From positions 4,340,001 to 4,404,000 of the forward strand of contig NZ_CP018016.1 of the NCBI RefSeq assembly GCF_000280495.2: DNA of 64,000 nucleotides. The letters run 5' to 3'. This DNA is from Kosakonia radicincitans DSM 16656 (GTDB lineage Bacteria; Pseudomonadota; Gammaproteobacteria; Enterobacterales; Enterobacteriaceae). Positions 19,819 to 28,011 of this stretch are shown here, in pieces. Both the position numbers and the translations under genes were made by a program. The notes beneath the pieces are model-generated. The model saw only the letters and a list, made by a program, of their open reading frames with translations, had not been told where the DNA came from and ran no database searches. Numbering within the stretch: the stretch's first letter is position 1; every line of letters starts with the position of its first letter.

Positions 19819-21686
19819 CGCGCATCCCCCTCGCTTTTCGCCAGCGTCGGCGCAGGCAGTTTACCGGCTGGCGGGAAGTCCGCTGGCGGCATCAGTGGCG
19901 GTGGGGTAAAGGTCTCTTTTTTATCATTCGCTTGTTGGGCGGAAGGCAGATAACCGCTCTCTCCCTGCGACTCTTCGCTGCCCATCTCAATGGTATTGAT
20001 ATGGGTTCCCGGCAGATCGATGTTACGTTCAATGGTTGGCGTAATCAGCAACACCACTTCCGTACGCTCTGTGCTGTTATCGTTGCTGCCAAAAAGTTTA
20101 CCCAGCAGCGGAAGATCGGATAATCCGGGCAAACCGGTCAGCTCATCGCTGTCGCTCTCTTTGATCAGACCAGCCAGCACTTGTGTTTCGCCATTCTGGC
20201 TGCTCAACACGGTCGTGGCTTCACGGTTGTTGGTGCGGTAATAAGCCACGCCGTCTTTCGAATGCTCAGCGCCGCCAATAGTGCTGAGATTGAATTTCAC
20301 ATCCATGGAGATGGTGCTATCAACGCTGATATCCGGTGTCACTTCGAGTTTCAGCCCGACATCCTGATACTCAACCTGCTCCTGAGAAAAACTCTCTGAA
20401 ATACTGCTTGTCAGTACCGGAATACGCTCGCCAATATCGATCACCGCTTTTTTATTGTTCTTCACACGGATTCGCGGATTGGCGAGAACCCGCGCATGAG
20501 AACGCACTTTTTGCAGATTGGCGGAAATCCCCTGGCTGGCGCCAAGATTGATAAACATATTGCCCTGGTTAAACCCATTCAGCGGAATATTGGTGCTCTC
20601 TTCGCTGGCGTTAAAGCCAACGCCCACCTGTCCTGGGAAGTTGATGCCAAGAATCTCTTCGTCTTTGGCGTTAATCTCCAACACTTCCACACCGAGCGTT
20701 ACTTCCGCTTCCGGGCGATCGAGGGTCATCAGCAATTGTTCAGCCTTCTCTACGCTTTCGCGCGGCCCACGAAACGTGATCGAGTTGGTCCGCTCATCAA
20801 CATGAACATCACGGATCTTAATCAGGTTACGCAGCGCAACATTGAGATCCTTCGCTTTGGCATAGCCCAGGAACACCGTTTTCACTAAGGTGTCGCGATA
20901 GGTTTTCTCTTTTTGCGCCGTCGCGGGATAAATCAGCAAGGTATTGCTGTTGAGTATCTTTTTACGTAACTGATTAGAGAGCAGCAGCAAATTCAGGGCG
21001 TTTTCTGCCGTTGTATCGTTAGCAATCAGGCTGGCAGTGGCTGTTTCCGGAACGTCTTTATCGTAAATAATATTAATACCGGTGATCTTGCTAATCGAAG
21101 AGAAAATATCCATCAACTTATGTTTCTGGAAATTAAAACTCACCGGCTTACGCAGCTCACGATTCATTTTTGTTTCTGGTTGATTCTGCAATGCAATTTC
21201 ACGCATCAGATGATCGCGCATTTCAGCAGCCTGCGGCCAGTTAGGATCTTCCTCAAGAACCTGCTGAATTTTTTGCAGCGCCAGTTCCGGCTCGGTCTTA
21301 TACTGAACAATAGCCTGTTGATATAATTTATCGAGAGCACGAGAGCCTTCGATCTTTTTTAGCCCCTGTTGCGCACTAAAATTTCCTGGCTGGTATGACA
21401 ATGCTGAACGCCAGAATTTCGTCGCAGAGAGGTAATCATTCCGCGCAACAGCCTGGTTAGCGGCTAACAGATAATAATTAACCAATTGTGTAACCATTGA
21501 CTGACGTTCAGTACGCAGTTCAATATCACCCGGTTTGGTCTTAATCGAGTTATCAATCTGCTGTATTTCACTGACCAGGGTGTCAATATTTCCAATATTC
21601 ACTTTTTCAGGCTCTGGAAGCCTGTCGCTTGCGCAGCCTGTTAACAGAATTAACGAGCAGGCAACGCTGAGGATATTTTTTTTCAT
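19815..21686 (-). CDS. gspD: Outer-membrane secretin lipoprotein (GspD/MshL/PilQ superfamily) with helical N-terminal domain
   Basis: 623 residues. The signal peptide MKKNILSVACSLILLTG ends at a lipobox Cys. Residues about 25-175 are helical and TPR-like (YYLLAANQAVARNDYLSA...). An STN/N0-like domain follows (KPVSFNFQKHKLMDIFSSIS), then N1-type repeats, then the secretin core with VEVLEINAKDEEILG, VLANPRIRVKNNKKA and the closing VLAGLIKESD...LPLLGKLFG. It forms the outer-membrane gate. ATG 21686 was chosen over GTG 21695 because it starts the signal peptide cleanly. No pilotin gene is present; the lipobox may make it self-targeting (inference). Canonical GspD lacks a helical N-terminus like this one. 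Confidence 0.88.
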   Translation of the reverse strand: MKKNILSVACSLILLTGCASDRLPEPEKVNIGNIDTLVSEIQQIDNSIKTKPGDIELRTERQSMVTQLVNYYLLAANQAVARNDYLSATKFWRSALSYQPGNFSAQQGLKKIEGSRALDKLYQQAIVQYKTEPELALQKIQQVLEEDPNWPQAAEMRDHLMREIALQNQPETKMNRELRKPVSFNFQKHKLMDIFSSISKITGINIIYDKDVPETATASLIANDTTAENALNLLLLSNQLRKKILNSNTLLIYPATAQKEKTYRDTLVKTVFLGYAKAKDLNVALRNLIKIRDVHVDERTNSITFRGPRESVEKAEQLLMTLDRPEAEVTLGVEVLEINAKDEEILGINFPGQVGVGFNASEESTNIPLNGFNQGNMFINLGASQGISANLQKVRSHARVLANPRIRVKNNKKAVIDIGERIPVLTSSISESFSQEQVEYQDVGLKLEVTPDISVDSTISMDVKFNLSTIGGAEHSKDGVAYYRTNNREATTVLSSQNGETQVLAGLIKESDSDELTGLPGLSDLPLLGKLFGSNDNSTERTEVVLLITPTIERNIDLPGTHINTIEMGSEESQGESGYLPSAQQANDKKETFTPPPLMPPADFPPAGKLPAPTLAKSEGDAR

Positions 21687-21697
21687 CTGCTTCACGG

Positions 21698-22192
21698 TTA
21701 TTTAATTTTCAGAGAATTAAGATCGATACGTTTTTCAACCTGGCCGGACATCGCTTTAATTGTCACGTGGTCAGGTTCTATTGCCTGCACTTTCCAGTCC
21801 GGGGTGAGTAAATCGCCGGGTTGAATAAAGTCTTTCTTTCCGCAATTGCTACAAAGCAACCAGTTTTGCATGCCATCCGTAATAATGATGATTTTCTGGT
21901 TATCGCTTATCCAGAGTCCTGCCAACTGAAAAGGAAAAGCAACTTCCTGTACCACCGGAGTCGTAGAGGGTTTCTCTTTTACGGGTAGGGTGTACACAGG
22001 AAATAAATCCGCCAGTTCATCACTTTCATTGCGCACAACGGGCTTTTTACTCTCCTTCGCTTTTTGCGCGACGGCGGGTTTCGTCTGCGTGCCGGATAAT
22101 GCCCCGGCTGAATCATCACCAAAGAATTGCGCCCATACCACCAGACCCAATGTGAGTGCCAGGCATACTTTCAGATATAACGGGATTTTCAT
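21698..22192 (-). CDS. PilP/GspC-like inner-membrane linker protein
   Basis: 164 residues: an N-terminal membrane anchor (YLKVCLALTLGLVVWAQFF), a Lys/Pro-rich linker, then a beta-rich C-terminal domain (about 85-164) with the pattern FQLAGLWISDNQKIIIITDG ... GDLLTPDWKVQAIEPDHVTI. That is the layout of the HR domain of GspC and of PilP/MshK, which contact the secretin N0 domain. A Cys pair (CSNC) is present. It overlaps the previous gene by ATGA and ends 11 nt before the secretin ATG. There is no PDZ domain, so it is closer to PilP than GspC. Confidence 0.75.
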   Translation of the reverse strand: MKIPLYLKVCLALTLGLVVWAQFFGDDSAGALSGTQTKPAVAQKAKESKKPVVRNESDELADLFPVYTLPVKEKPSTTPVVQEVAFPFQLAGLWISDNQKIIIITDGMQNWLLCSNCGKKDFIQPGDLLTPDWKVQAIEPDHVTIKAMSGQVEKRIDLNSLKIK

Positions 22193-22722
22193 GATGGCTC
22201 CAGACGTGATGTCAGCGTAAGCGTCAGCTGCAGGTTGATTTGCAGGCGCTCACTATCCGGGTTCGCACGCGTAACCGATACCCTGTCGACATTAAAGATC
22301 AGGCTGCTTCTCATCTTGCTCAGCGAACGTGTTAATCCGGCCCACTTCCCCTGCAGCGGAATATCGAGCGAAAGCTTGCGTTGGCGGTTTTTTTCTTCTT
22401 TGCTGAACTGATAATGACTGCCATCAACCTGTAAATGATTCTGCTGGAGAATATCAAACAGGGTTTTAACTTGCTGATATTCGGTTTCGTTCAGCGCGCT
22501 TTGCAATTGCCCTTTATCGTTAGCTAATACCGGCAGCGGTTTCTTTAATTGTTGCTGTAAAAGCGTGTTGTCATCACGTAACCGGGTAATATCGGGCAGC
22601 ATATAAATATGCTGATAGCACAATAAAGCGACAGGCACTAACAGCGCAAGTAGCGTTTTTTTCCCCGTTTTCTCCAGAAGGCAAGAGAGCCTCCAATGAA
22701 TATTAGATAAGGAAAGTCTCAT
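22189..22722 (-). CDS. PilO/GspM-like inner-membrane platform protein
   Basis: 177 residues from the ATG at 22722; the in-frame TTG five codons upstream is less likely. Short cytosolic N-terminus, one membrane helix (LLALLVPVALLCYQHIYML), a coiled-coil stretch (LRDDNTLLQQQL), then a ferredoxin-like periplasmic domain with LDIPLQGKWAGLTRSLSKM, the pattern seen in PilO/MshJ/GspM. It lies between the PilN-like and PilP-like genes, which supports the assignment. Divergent, so no gene symbol is given. Confidence 0.72.
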   Translation of the reverse strand: MRLSLSNIHWRLSCLLEKTGKKTLLALLVPVALLCYQHIYMLPDITRLRDDNTLLQQQLKKPLPVLANDKGQLQSALNETEYQQVKTLFDILQQNHLQVDGSHYQFSKEEKNRQRKLSLDIPLQGKWAGLTRSLSKMRSSLIFNVDRVSVTRANPDSERLQINLQLTLTLTSRLEPS

Positions 22723-22726
22723 ATGA

Positions 22727-23239
22727 TTAACCTGCAAAAATGATCATCAGAGTCGAATTCACGGCCCATTTATCGGTAGCGTTCTTTGCTGGAGTATGAT
22801 TTTTTAACTCTACCCGGGCAGGAATTTGCTCAAGTTGCGCGCTAAAATCCATCAGTGCCGATAACGATGTCGCACTGACATCCAGTGTGACGATTTTCTT
22901 ATTTGGGTTAGCATCCAGAGAAACAATCGCAATATCAGAAGTGAGTAACTGCGCAACAGGATTGAGCATCGAAATAATAGAAACCGATGCTTTTTCATTT
23001 GGTAGACTTTGTTGTGCTTTGACTTTTAGCGCCCGGATAATCTCATTTTGTCTGTTGACTGCCGCAGTTATATGCTGATTTTGTTGAGCAAGAACCTGAT
23101 GTTCCTGATATTGCTCAAACATCGTTACACATAAATACAGCGTCAGGATCAGCGCAATAATAATAACAGGACACGCATAAACGGAACGTGAATAGTTACA
23201 AAGGAACGGCATTCCTTTTAGACGGAGTTCAAAAGACAT
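22727..23239 (-). CDS. PilN-like inner-membrane platform protein
   Basis: 170 residues from the ATG at 23239. N-terminal segment, one membrane helix (CPVIIIALILTLYLCVTMF), a coiled coil (EQYQEHQVLAQQNQHITAA), then a ferredoxin-like domain with IVTLDVSATSLSALMDFSAQ. This is the PilN (or GspL C-terminal half) layout. The gene starts after a 152-nt gap downstream of the PilM-like gene, whereas the following genes are tightly packed. Confidence 0.72.
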   Translation of the reverse strand: MSFELRLKGMPFLCNYSRSVYACPVIIIALILTLYLCVTMFEQYQEHQVLAQQNQHITAAVNRQNEIIRALKVKAQQSLPNEKASVSIISMLNPVAQLLTSDIAIVSLDANPNKKIVTLDVSATSLSALMDFSAQLEQIPARVELKNHTPAKNATDKWAVNSTLMIIFAG

Positions 23240-23391
23240 AATTCTTCCCATGAATGACAGTCTTGATAAATGACGTTCTGAATACAGACCATCAAAATAA
23301 AACTAACGGCATACTACGGATATAGTACTAGTCAGAAAAATGGTCTGCGGAGCCAAAAGAGATGTTTTCAGTTCACTTTATTATCAGCGTA
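23240..23391 (-). other. Non-coding gap inside the secretion operon
   Basis: 152 nt separate the PilM-like stop from the PilN-like start, in an operon whose other genes overlap or nearly touch. All three minus-strand frames close within about 25 nt of the stop, so it does not continue the PilM-like protein. It is AT-rich and could hold an internal promoter or processing site; I see no clear terminator. Confidence 0.6.
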
Positions 23392-24066
23392 CTAACAGGC
23401 ATTAAGGAAATGACGCGGCGCATTATTATCAAGCCCCATTAATCGCGCCACCAGCGCCAGTTGCCGCTGTGCATCTCCATCACTGTCATTATTCAGCCGC
23501 CAGACCTGATGCCACTCGCCCTGCTGGCGCGCTGCGTAAATGCTGGAATGCGCGCCGCGCAGACAAAACAGCGCCTCCTGGGGCAGCTGCCGCAACCAGG
23601 GATGCAGTTGCACCTGAAATTCAATCGCAATGCCCTCCACGCGTAGTTTTCGCTGTTTGCCGATGCGCAGCAATATTTGCCACAGGCGATCGTCAATGGT
23701 GGCGGCGAGTGCCGTTGATGCGTAGTTGACCGAGATAAAATCGGTCTTTAGCGACTGCTCTTGCCCGCCAGGCCACTGCTTTATCGCCTGGGACGCCGCG
23801 TAACCGCGAAAATCTTCCGGGTTGGTGATCCCCTCCTGCCACGGCACCGTAAAGTGGTGAACCCGGCTACTTTCCAGCCAGAATCCCAGCGTGTCGCGCC
23901 ACGGCACACGACCAATATGTGGCGCAATCAGGCCATCCACAGCCTCTTCCAGCGTGGCATCATCGGTGATTTCGCACTCGCCGATGCGGTTGCTCGCGCA
24001 GCGTAGCACCAGATGATGTTCATAGATTTCGCACAAAAATTTACGCGGGCGCAGTGATAACACGGT
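23392..24066 (-). CDS. Short PilM/GspL-N-like protein
   Basis: 224 residues, soluble, no membrane helix. Its place between GspE and the PilN-like gene and its strand pattern (FLCEIYEHHLVLRCAS, TLGFWLESSRVHHFTVPW, GYAASQAIKQWPG) suggest the actin-like PilM/GspL cytoplasmic domain, which docks the ATPase. It is much shorter than typical PilM (about 350) and no ATP-binding motif is obvious. The GTG at 24066 was chosen because AGGAG lies 7 nt upstream; an ATG at 24096 would lie deeper inside gspE without such a site. Assignment rests partly on context. Confidence 0.62.
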   Translation of the reverse strand, partial: TVLSLRPRKFLCEIYEHHLVLRCASNRIGECEITDDATLEEAVDGLIAPHIGRVPWRDTLGFWLESSRVHHFTVPWQEGITNPEDFRGYAASQAIKQWPGGQEQSLKTDFISVNYASTALAATIDDRLWQILLRIGKQRKLRVEGIAIEFQVQLHPWLRQLPQEALFCLRGAHSSIYAARQQGEWHQVWRLNNDSDGDAQRQLALVARLMGLDNNAPRHFLNAC

Positions 24067-25681
24067 TAATCTCCTGAAATGTGGTTTTCCCTTCAAGAAC
24101 GGCGCGAATGGCTACGTTATGCAGAGGGACGAACCCTTGCGCTAATGCAATTTCTCGCAGTTGCCGTACCGGCATCCGCGACTGCAATGCTTCTTTCATC
24201 ACATCGTTAAAAGGCAGTATCTCCGCCAGCGCCAGCCGTCCGCGATAACCGCTCTGCCGACAGGACGAACAGCCGCGCCCCTTGCGCCACAACGGTTGCA
24301 GATGGTTGAGATCGCTCTGCTGCCACTGCGCCAGATCCTGTTCAGTCGGCGCAACCTCCTCCTGACAATCCGGGCACACGCTACGCACCAGCCGCTGGGC
24401 AAGTACACCCTGCAAGGCGGTCAGTAAGCTTTCTGTTTCCACATTCATATAGAGAAAACGTTCAAGCACACTAAACACATCGTTGGCATGCACCGTGGAT
24501 AACACCAGATGCCCGGTCAACGCCGCCTGTACGGCAATACCTGCGGTTTCGCTGTCACGAATTTCCCCGACCAGAATGGTGTCCGGATCGTGACGCAGAA
24601 TGGCGCGCAGGCCACGGGCAAAAGTCAGCCCTTTTTTGTCATTCACCGGGATCTGCAGAACGTCATTGAGCTGGTACTCAACCGGATCCTCAATGGTGAT
24701 GATTTTGCTCTCACCGTTATTCAGTTCGCTCAGCGCCGCATACAGCGTGGTGGATTTGCCGCTTCCCGTCGGGCCTGTCACCAGCACCATGCCATGCGGC
24801 CGGTTGGTCAATTGGCGGATTTCCCGCAGGGTATGATCGTCAAAGCCGAGAATTTCCAGGCTAAGCGTACTGCTGTGCGACTTATCCAGTACACGCAGAA
24901 CCGCATCTTCACCATGAATGCCGGGCACAATAGACACGCGAAAATCAACGGGGCGCTGGTGAATAATCGCTTTAAAACGCCCATCCTGCGGAACCCGCCG
25001 TTCAGAGATATCCATATTACTGAGCACTTTCAGACGTGAAATCACCTGTTCGGAATAGTGAATTCCCTGGCAATGGCGGATAGCGTGAATCACCCCATCG
25101 ACGCGGTATTTCACCGCAAGGCCATCGGGAACGGCCGAAAGGTGAATATCGCTGGCGCGGCTCTGCATCGCATCGTACAACGTGGCGTTGAGTAGCTTGA
25201 TAATAGGATTCGCTTCGTTGGCGATAATGGCGGGCGTGATCTCAAGGATCATCTCATCTTCCGCACCTTCATTGACCTGCTGTTCAAGCTGATCCATGGT
25301 GCGCTGCTGACCGGCCAGCGCCTGCAACTGCTCCTGAAGCCAGAGCGGAGGCGCAATAGCCAGCGTGACCGGCAAACGCTGCGCCCACTGGCGAAGATCC
25401 AGTGAAAAGGGATCGCTCAGCAACAGCCACTCCTGCTGCTGCCAGCGCACCGGTAGCACCTTCCATCCCACTACGTCGTTGAGCGAGACATGTTCAAAAT
25501 GGATCTCTGCCGCATGCAGCTCTTCTGCTGTCAGCGCTTTCAGCCCCAGTTCCGCCGCCATCCATGTTAAAGCATCCGGCTGTTCCAGCAGAACCTGCTG
25601 CAACGTCTCTCCGCGCTGGGGTTCGCTGAGCGCCAGCAGACGATCGATTACGGTAGAAATCTCATTCGGCATTACATTCAT
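24041..25681 (-). CDS. gspE: Type II secretion/type IV filament assembly ATPase GspE
   Basis: 546 residues. The N-terminal MshEN/GspE-N-like domain (about 1-140) precedes the hexameric ATPase core. Walker A is GPTGSGKS (303-310), the Asp box is ITIEDPVEYQL, Walker B is DTILVGEIRDSETA, and the His box is GHLVLSTVHAND. A zinc tetra-Cys module follows (CPDC ... CSSC, about 433-480), as in GspE and PilB. It powers pseudopilus extension at the cytoplasmic face. Its ATG shares one base with the gspF stop. Confidence 0.95.
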   Translation of the reverse strand: MNVMPNEISTVIDRLLALSEPQRGETLQQVLLEQPDALTWMAAELGLKALTAEELHAAEIHFEHVSLNDVVGWKVLPVRWQQQEWLLLSDPFSLDLRQWAQRLPVTLAIAPPLWLQEQLQALAGQQRTMDQLEQQVNEGAEDEMILEITPAIIANEANPIIKLLNATLYDAMQSRASDIHLSAVPDGLAVKYRVDGVIHAIRHCQGIHYSEQVISRLKVLSNMDISERRVPQDGRFKAIIHQRPVDFRVSIVPGIHGEDAVLRVLDKSHSSTLSLEILGFDDHTLREIRQLTNRPHGMVLVTGPTGSGKSTTLYAALSELNNGESKIITIEDPVEYQLNDVLQIPVNDKKGLTFARGLRAILRHDPDTILVGEIRDSETAGIAVQAALTGHLVLSTVHANDVFSVLERFLYMNVETESLLTALQGVLAQRLVRSVCPDCQEEVAPTEQDLAQWQQSDLNHLQPLWRKGRGCSSCRQSGYRGRLALAEILPFNDVMKEALQSRMPVRQLREIALAQGFVPLHNVAIRAVLEGKTTFQEINRVITAPA

Positions 25682-26859
25682 CAGGACATGCTCCCTGCCA
25701 TTTCGAAAATCGGCATATAGAGTAAAAACACCACTAACCCGACAATCCCGCCGACAATCATCATCAATACGGGTTCAAAGATGCGGGTAAATGAATCAAT
25801 GGCACGTTCCAGCGCCTCATCATAAAAAGCCGCAATACGCTCGCACATTCCCGCCAGCTCGCCGCTGCGCTCGCCCACCTGGATCAGGCGCATGGCAACC
25901 GGCGTTGTCAGTTGCTGGCTTTCAAGAGATTCCGATAACGTATTGCCCGCCAGCACGTGTTCCAGCACTCTGTTGAGGCGCTGATGGTGGCTGGCTGGCA
26001 GAACGGCTTTTGCCAGGCGCAGCGCATGCGGCACGGGGACACCGCCCTCAATCAACAGACCTAACGTGCGGTAAAAACGCACCAGAATGCCCAGAAATTG
26101 TTGCTGCCGGAGCTGAGGAATTTTCAGCACCAGGCTGAACAAGGTTTGTTTCACCACTGGCTGTCGGAAAAGCAAAAAGAAAAACGCCAGACAGGCGGCA
26201 AGCGCCAGCAACAGTTCCTGCCCCGAGTGCTTGACCAGATTTCCCCACCACAAAATAAGCCGGGCGCTGTCAGTCAGCGTGTTCATCCCTTCAAATACTT
26301 GTGAAAAGCTGGGGACGATAAACCCCAAAAGAAAACAGATAATTAATCCGCCTACCGACAGCACAATCACCGGGTAGGTAAGCGTTCCGCGAATGCGTTT
26401 ACGCAGTTGCTCAATCCGTTGTTCGTAATAGTGATAACGCTTCAGCGCGTTGGCCAGATGCCCGGTTTGCTCCGATGAAGCCACCGTATTCACCAGTAAA
26501 GGCGGGAAGATTTCCGGTTGTGCGCTCATCGCCTGCGAAAGTTGGCAACCGGCATAGAGTTTTTCCAGCAACCTTTCGAGCATTTCAAGAACCTGCTCAT
26601 CGGTAGAGCAGGCGCGCAGCGTTTCGATGGCTTCAGTGACCACCAGGCCCGCTTCAAGCAGCGCCACCAGTTCCTGAAGAAATAAACCAAGGGCGAAGCG
26701 TTTAATCTGCTGTTGTTTTTGCGGAATAACCCGCACAACGGCATGACCCGCTTGCTGTAATTGATGACGGGCAGCAATCGCGCTTTCTGCCTGAGTACGC
26801 ATTTTTTTACGCTTGCCATTATCTAAATAAGTGACTTCCCAGCTATGCGTTTTGCTCAT
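25681..26859 (-). CDS. gspF: Type II secretion/type IV filament platform protein GspF
   Basis: 392 residues with two repeated T2SSF domains (about 60-180 and 265-385). Each contains the family pattern of helices around LVALLEAGLVVTEAIETL and LGLLIEGGVPVPHALRLA, with three membrane helices ending VLMMIVGGIVGLVVFLLYMP. It forms the inner-membrane core to which GspE and the pilins bind. ATG 26859 was used; an in-frame TTG three codons earlier is weaker. It overlaps the end of the transglycosylase frame region closely and is followed by gspE. Confidence 0.94.
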   Translation of the reverse strand: MSKTHSWEVTYLDNGKRKKMRTQAESAIAARHQLQQAGHAVVRVIPQKQQQIKRFALGLFLQELVALLEAGLVVTEAIETLRACSTDEQVLEMLERLLEKLYAGCQLSQAMSAQPEIFPPLLVNTVASSEQTGHLANALKRYHYYEQRIEQLRKRIRGTLTYPVIVLSVGGLIICFLLGFIVPSFSQVFEGMNTLTDSARLILWWGNLVKHSGQELLLALAACLAFFFLLFRQPVVKQTLFSLVLKIPQLRQQQFLGILVRFYRTLGLLIEGGVPVPHALRLAKAVLPASHHQRLNRVLEHVLAGNTLSESLESQQLTTPVAMRLIQVGERSGELAGMCERIAAFYDEALERAIDSFTRIFEPVLMMIVGGIVGLVVFLLYMPIFEMAGSMS

Positions 26860-26864
26860 AAAGC

Positions 26865-27314
26865 TCAATCCTTATGCTTATTTTTCAACCGCAGATAAAC
26901 GGGAGCAACTTTCTTTATGTAGCGCTTGCGCCACATTTTAGTTTTACTGTCACGGCCATTGCCGGCGTTATATGCGCCGACCGCTTCCCAGCTATAGCCA
27001 AATAAACGCATCTGTCCTGCTAAAATCCAGGCTCCCACCATAACGTTCTGGCAAGGATCATTCATTAATGCGTGTTGTGTAATGTTATATTTTTTTAATT
27101 GGCTGAAATGCTGACTATTAATCTGCATAAGACCAATATCCGTGGAGCCATTTTTATTTCCATTGATTGCCGATGGCAATAATCCTGACTCCACGATACC
27201 AATCGCTTGCAACAATTCAGGTTCGATACCATAACGTTCGCCAGCGCTACGCCAGCAATTTGCCATCGCTGGCTGCACGGAGAGCAGAACTAACACGATG
27301 AGCAGCCTGATCAT
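26865..27314 (-). CDS. Lytic transglycosylase (SLT/IagB-like)
   Basis: 149 residues with a signal peptide IRLLIVLVLLSVQPAMA before NCW. The SLT domain has the catalytic Glu in AIGIVESGLLPSAIN (Glu42), the GLMQIN motif and a closing WEAVGAYNAGNGRD stretch. Such small enzymes (IagB, PilT, VirB1 type) cut peptidoglycan locally to let trans-envelope machines through. It lies between gspG and gspF, a position not seen in classical gsp operons as I know them, so it probably helps this machine cross the wall. Confidence 0.9.
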   Translation of the reverse strand: MIRLLIVLVLLSVQPAMANCWRSAGERYGIEPELLQAIGIVESGLLPSAINGNKNGSTDIGLMQINSQHFSQLKKYNITQHALMNDPCQNVMVGAWILAGQMRLFGYSWEAVGAYNAGNGRDSKTKMWRKRYIKKVAPVYLRLKNKHKD

Positions 27315-27316
27315 AA

Positions 27317-27736
27317 TTAAAATCCGTAAGTGATATCCTTCCCGTTTTTATCTGCGGTGGAAATTTCAACTTCATAGACTTTTTGTTCTGCTCGCGCAGG
27401 GTTATGCCATTGGTATTCGTGGCCCCACGGATCTTGCGGAATTTGCTGCGCCAGATAAGGGCCATTCCAGTTGGTGGCATCCGACGGTTTTTCAACCAGA
27501 ACACTTAACCCTTGCTGCTCTGTCGGATAGCTTCCGGTATCCAGTCGGTACTGGATTAATGCATCTGCAAAGGAATGCATCTGACGCATTGCGGTTTTCT
27601 CTTTTGCCTGATCGACATTCGAAAAAAGTTTTGGCCCAACAAACCCGGCCAGCAACGCAATAATCATTAATACCACCAGCAGTTCAAGGAGCGTAAATCC
27701 CTGCTGAGCTTTAAACTTAACATCTATTTTTTTCAT
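27317..27736 (-). CDS. gspG: Major pseudopilin GspG
   Basis: 139 residues. The leader MKKIDVKFKAQQG is followed by FTLLELLVVLMIIALLAGFV with Glu5. The globular domain carries the canonical GspG features: YPTEQQGLSVLVEKP, NGPYLAQQIPQDPWGHEYQW (the calcium-site loop), and a C-terminal strand ending DITYGF. ATG 27736 with CAGG 5 nt upstream was preferred over GTG 27748. It is the first gene of the secretion cluster and is divergent from the LuxR-type regulator. Confidence 0.93.
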   Translation of the reverse strand: MKKIDVKFKAQQGFTLLELLVVLMIIALLAGFVGPKLFSNVDQAKEKTAMRQMHSFADALIQYRLDTGSYPTEQQGLSVLVEKPSDATNWNGPYLAQQIPQDPWGHEYQWHNPARAEQKVYEVEISTADKNGKDITYGF

Positions 27737-28011
27737 AATAGCCTGCACACTCTAATTTGCTGTTCACCTCTGTTATTGTCCCGGACTTTCAATTTAAGGA
27801 AAGATGATTGCTCCCGCGCGTACAACGAATATTCTTTAAGCCGCCAGAAACGTCGCTATATATACAGTAAGAACTCGATTTATTGCCTGCAATGCTAAAT
27901 CAAACCGCTTAGAGGTCATGTCGATTTTTCTTACTGGTCAGATAGAAAAAACCCGATAATCTCCGTATCTTTTCTGGTAAACATTCATGGAGATAGCAAT
28001 GAGGTTTAAGG
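27737..28011. promoter_or_regulatory. Divergent AT-rich regulatory region between gspG and the RcsB-like regulator
   Basis: 275 nt, AT-rich relative to the flanking core genes, holding the promoters of the secretion cluster (minus) and of the regulator (plus). GAGG lies 7 nt before the regulator ATG. A short reading frame ATGGAGATAGCAATGAGG... at 27987 overlaps the regulator start and might be a leader peptide, without further support. The base composition would suit H-NS silencing, known for the E. coli chitinase secretion genes, but no site is proven. Confidence 0.55.
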
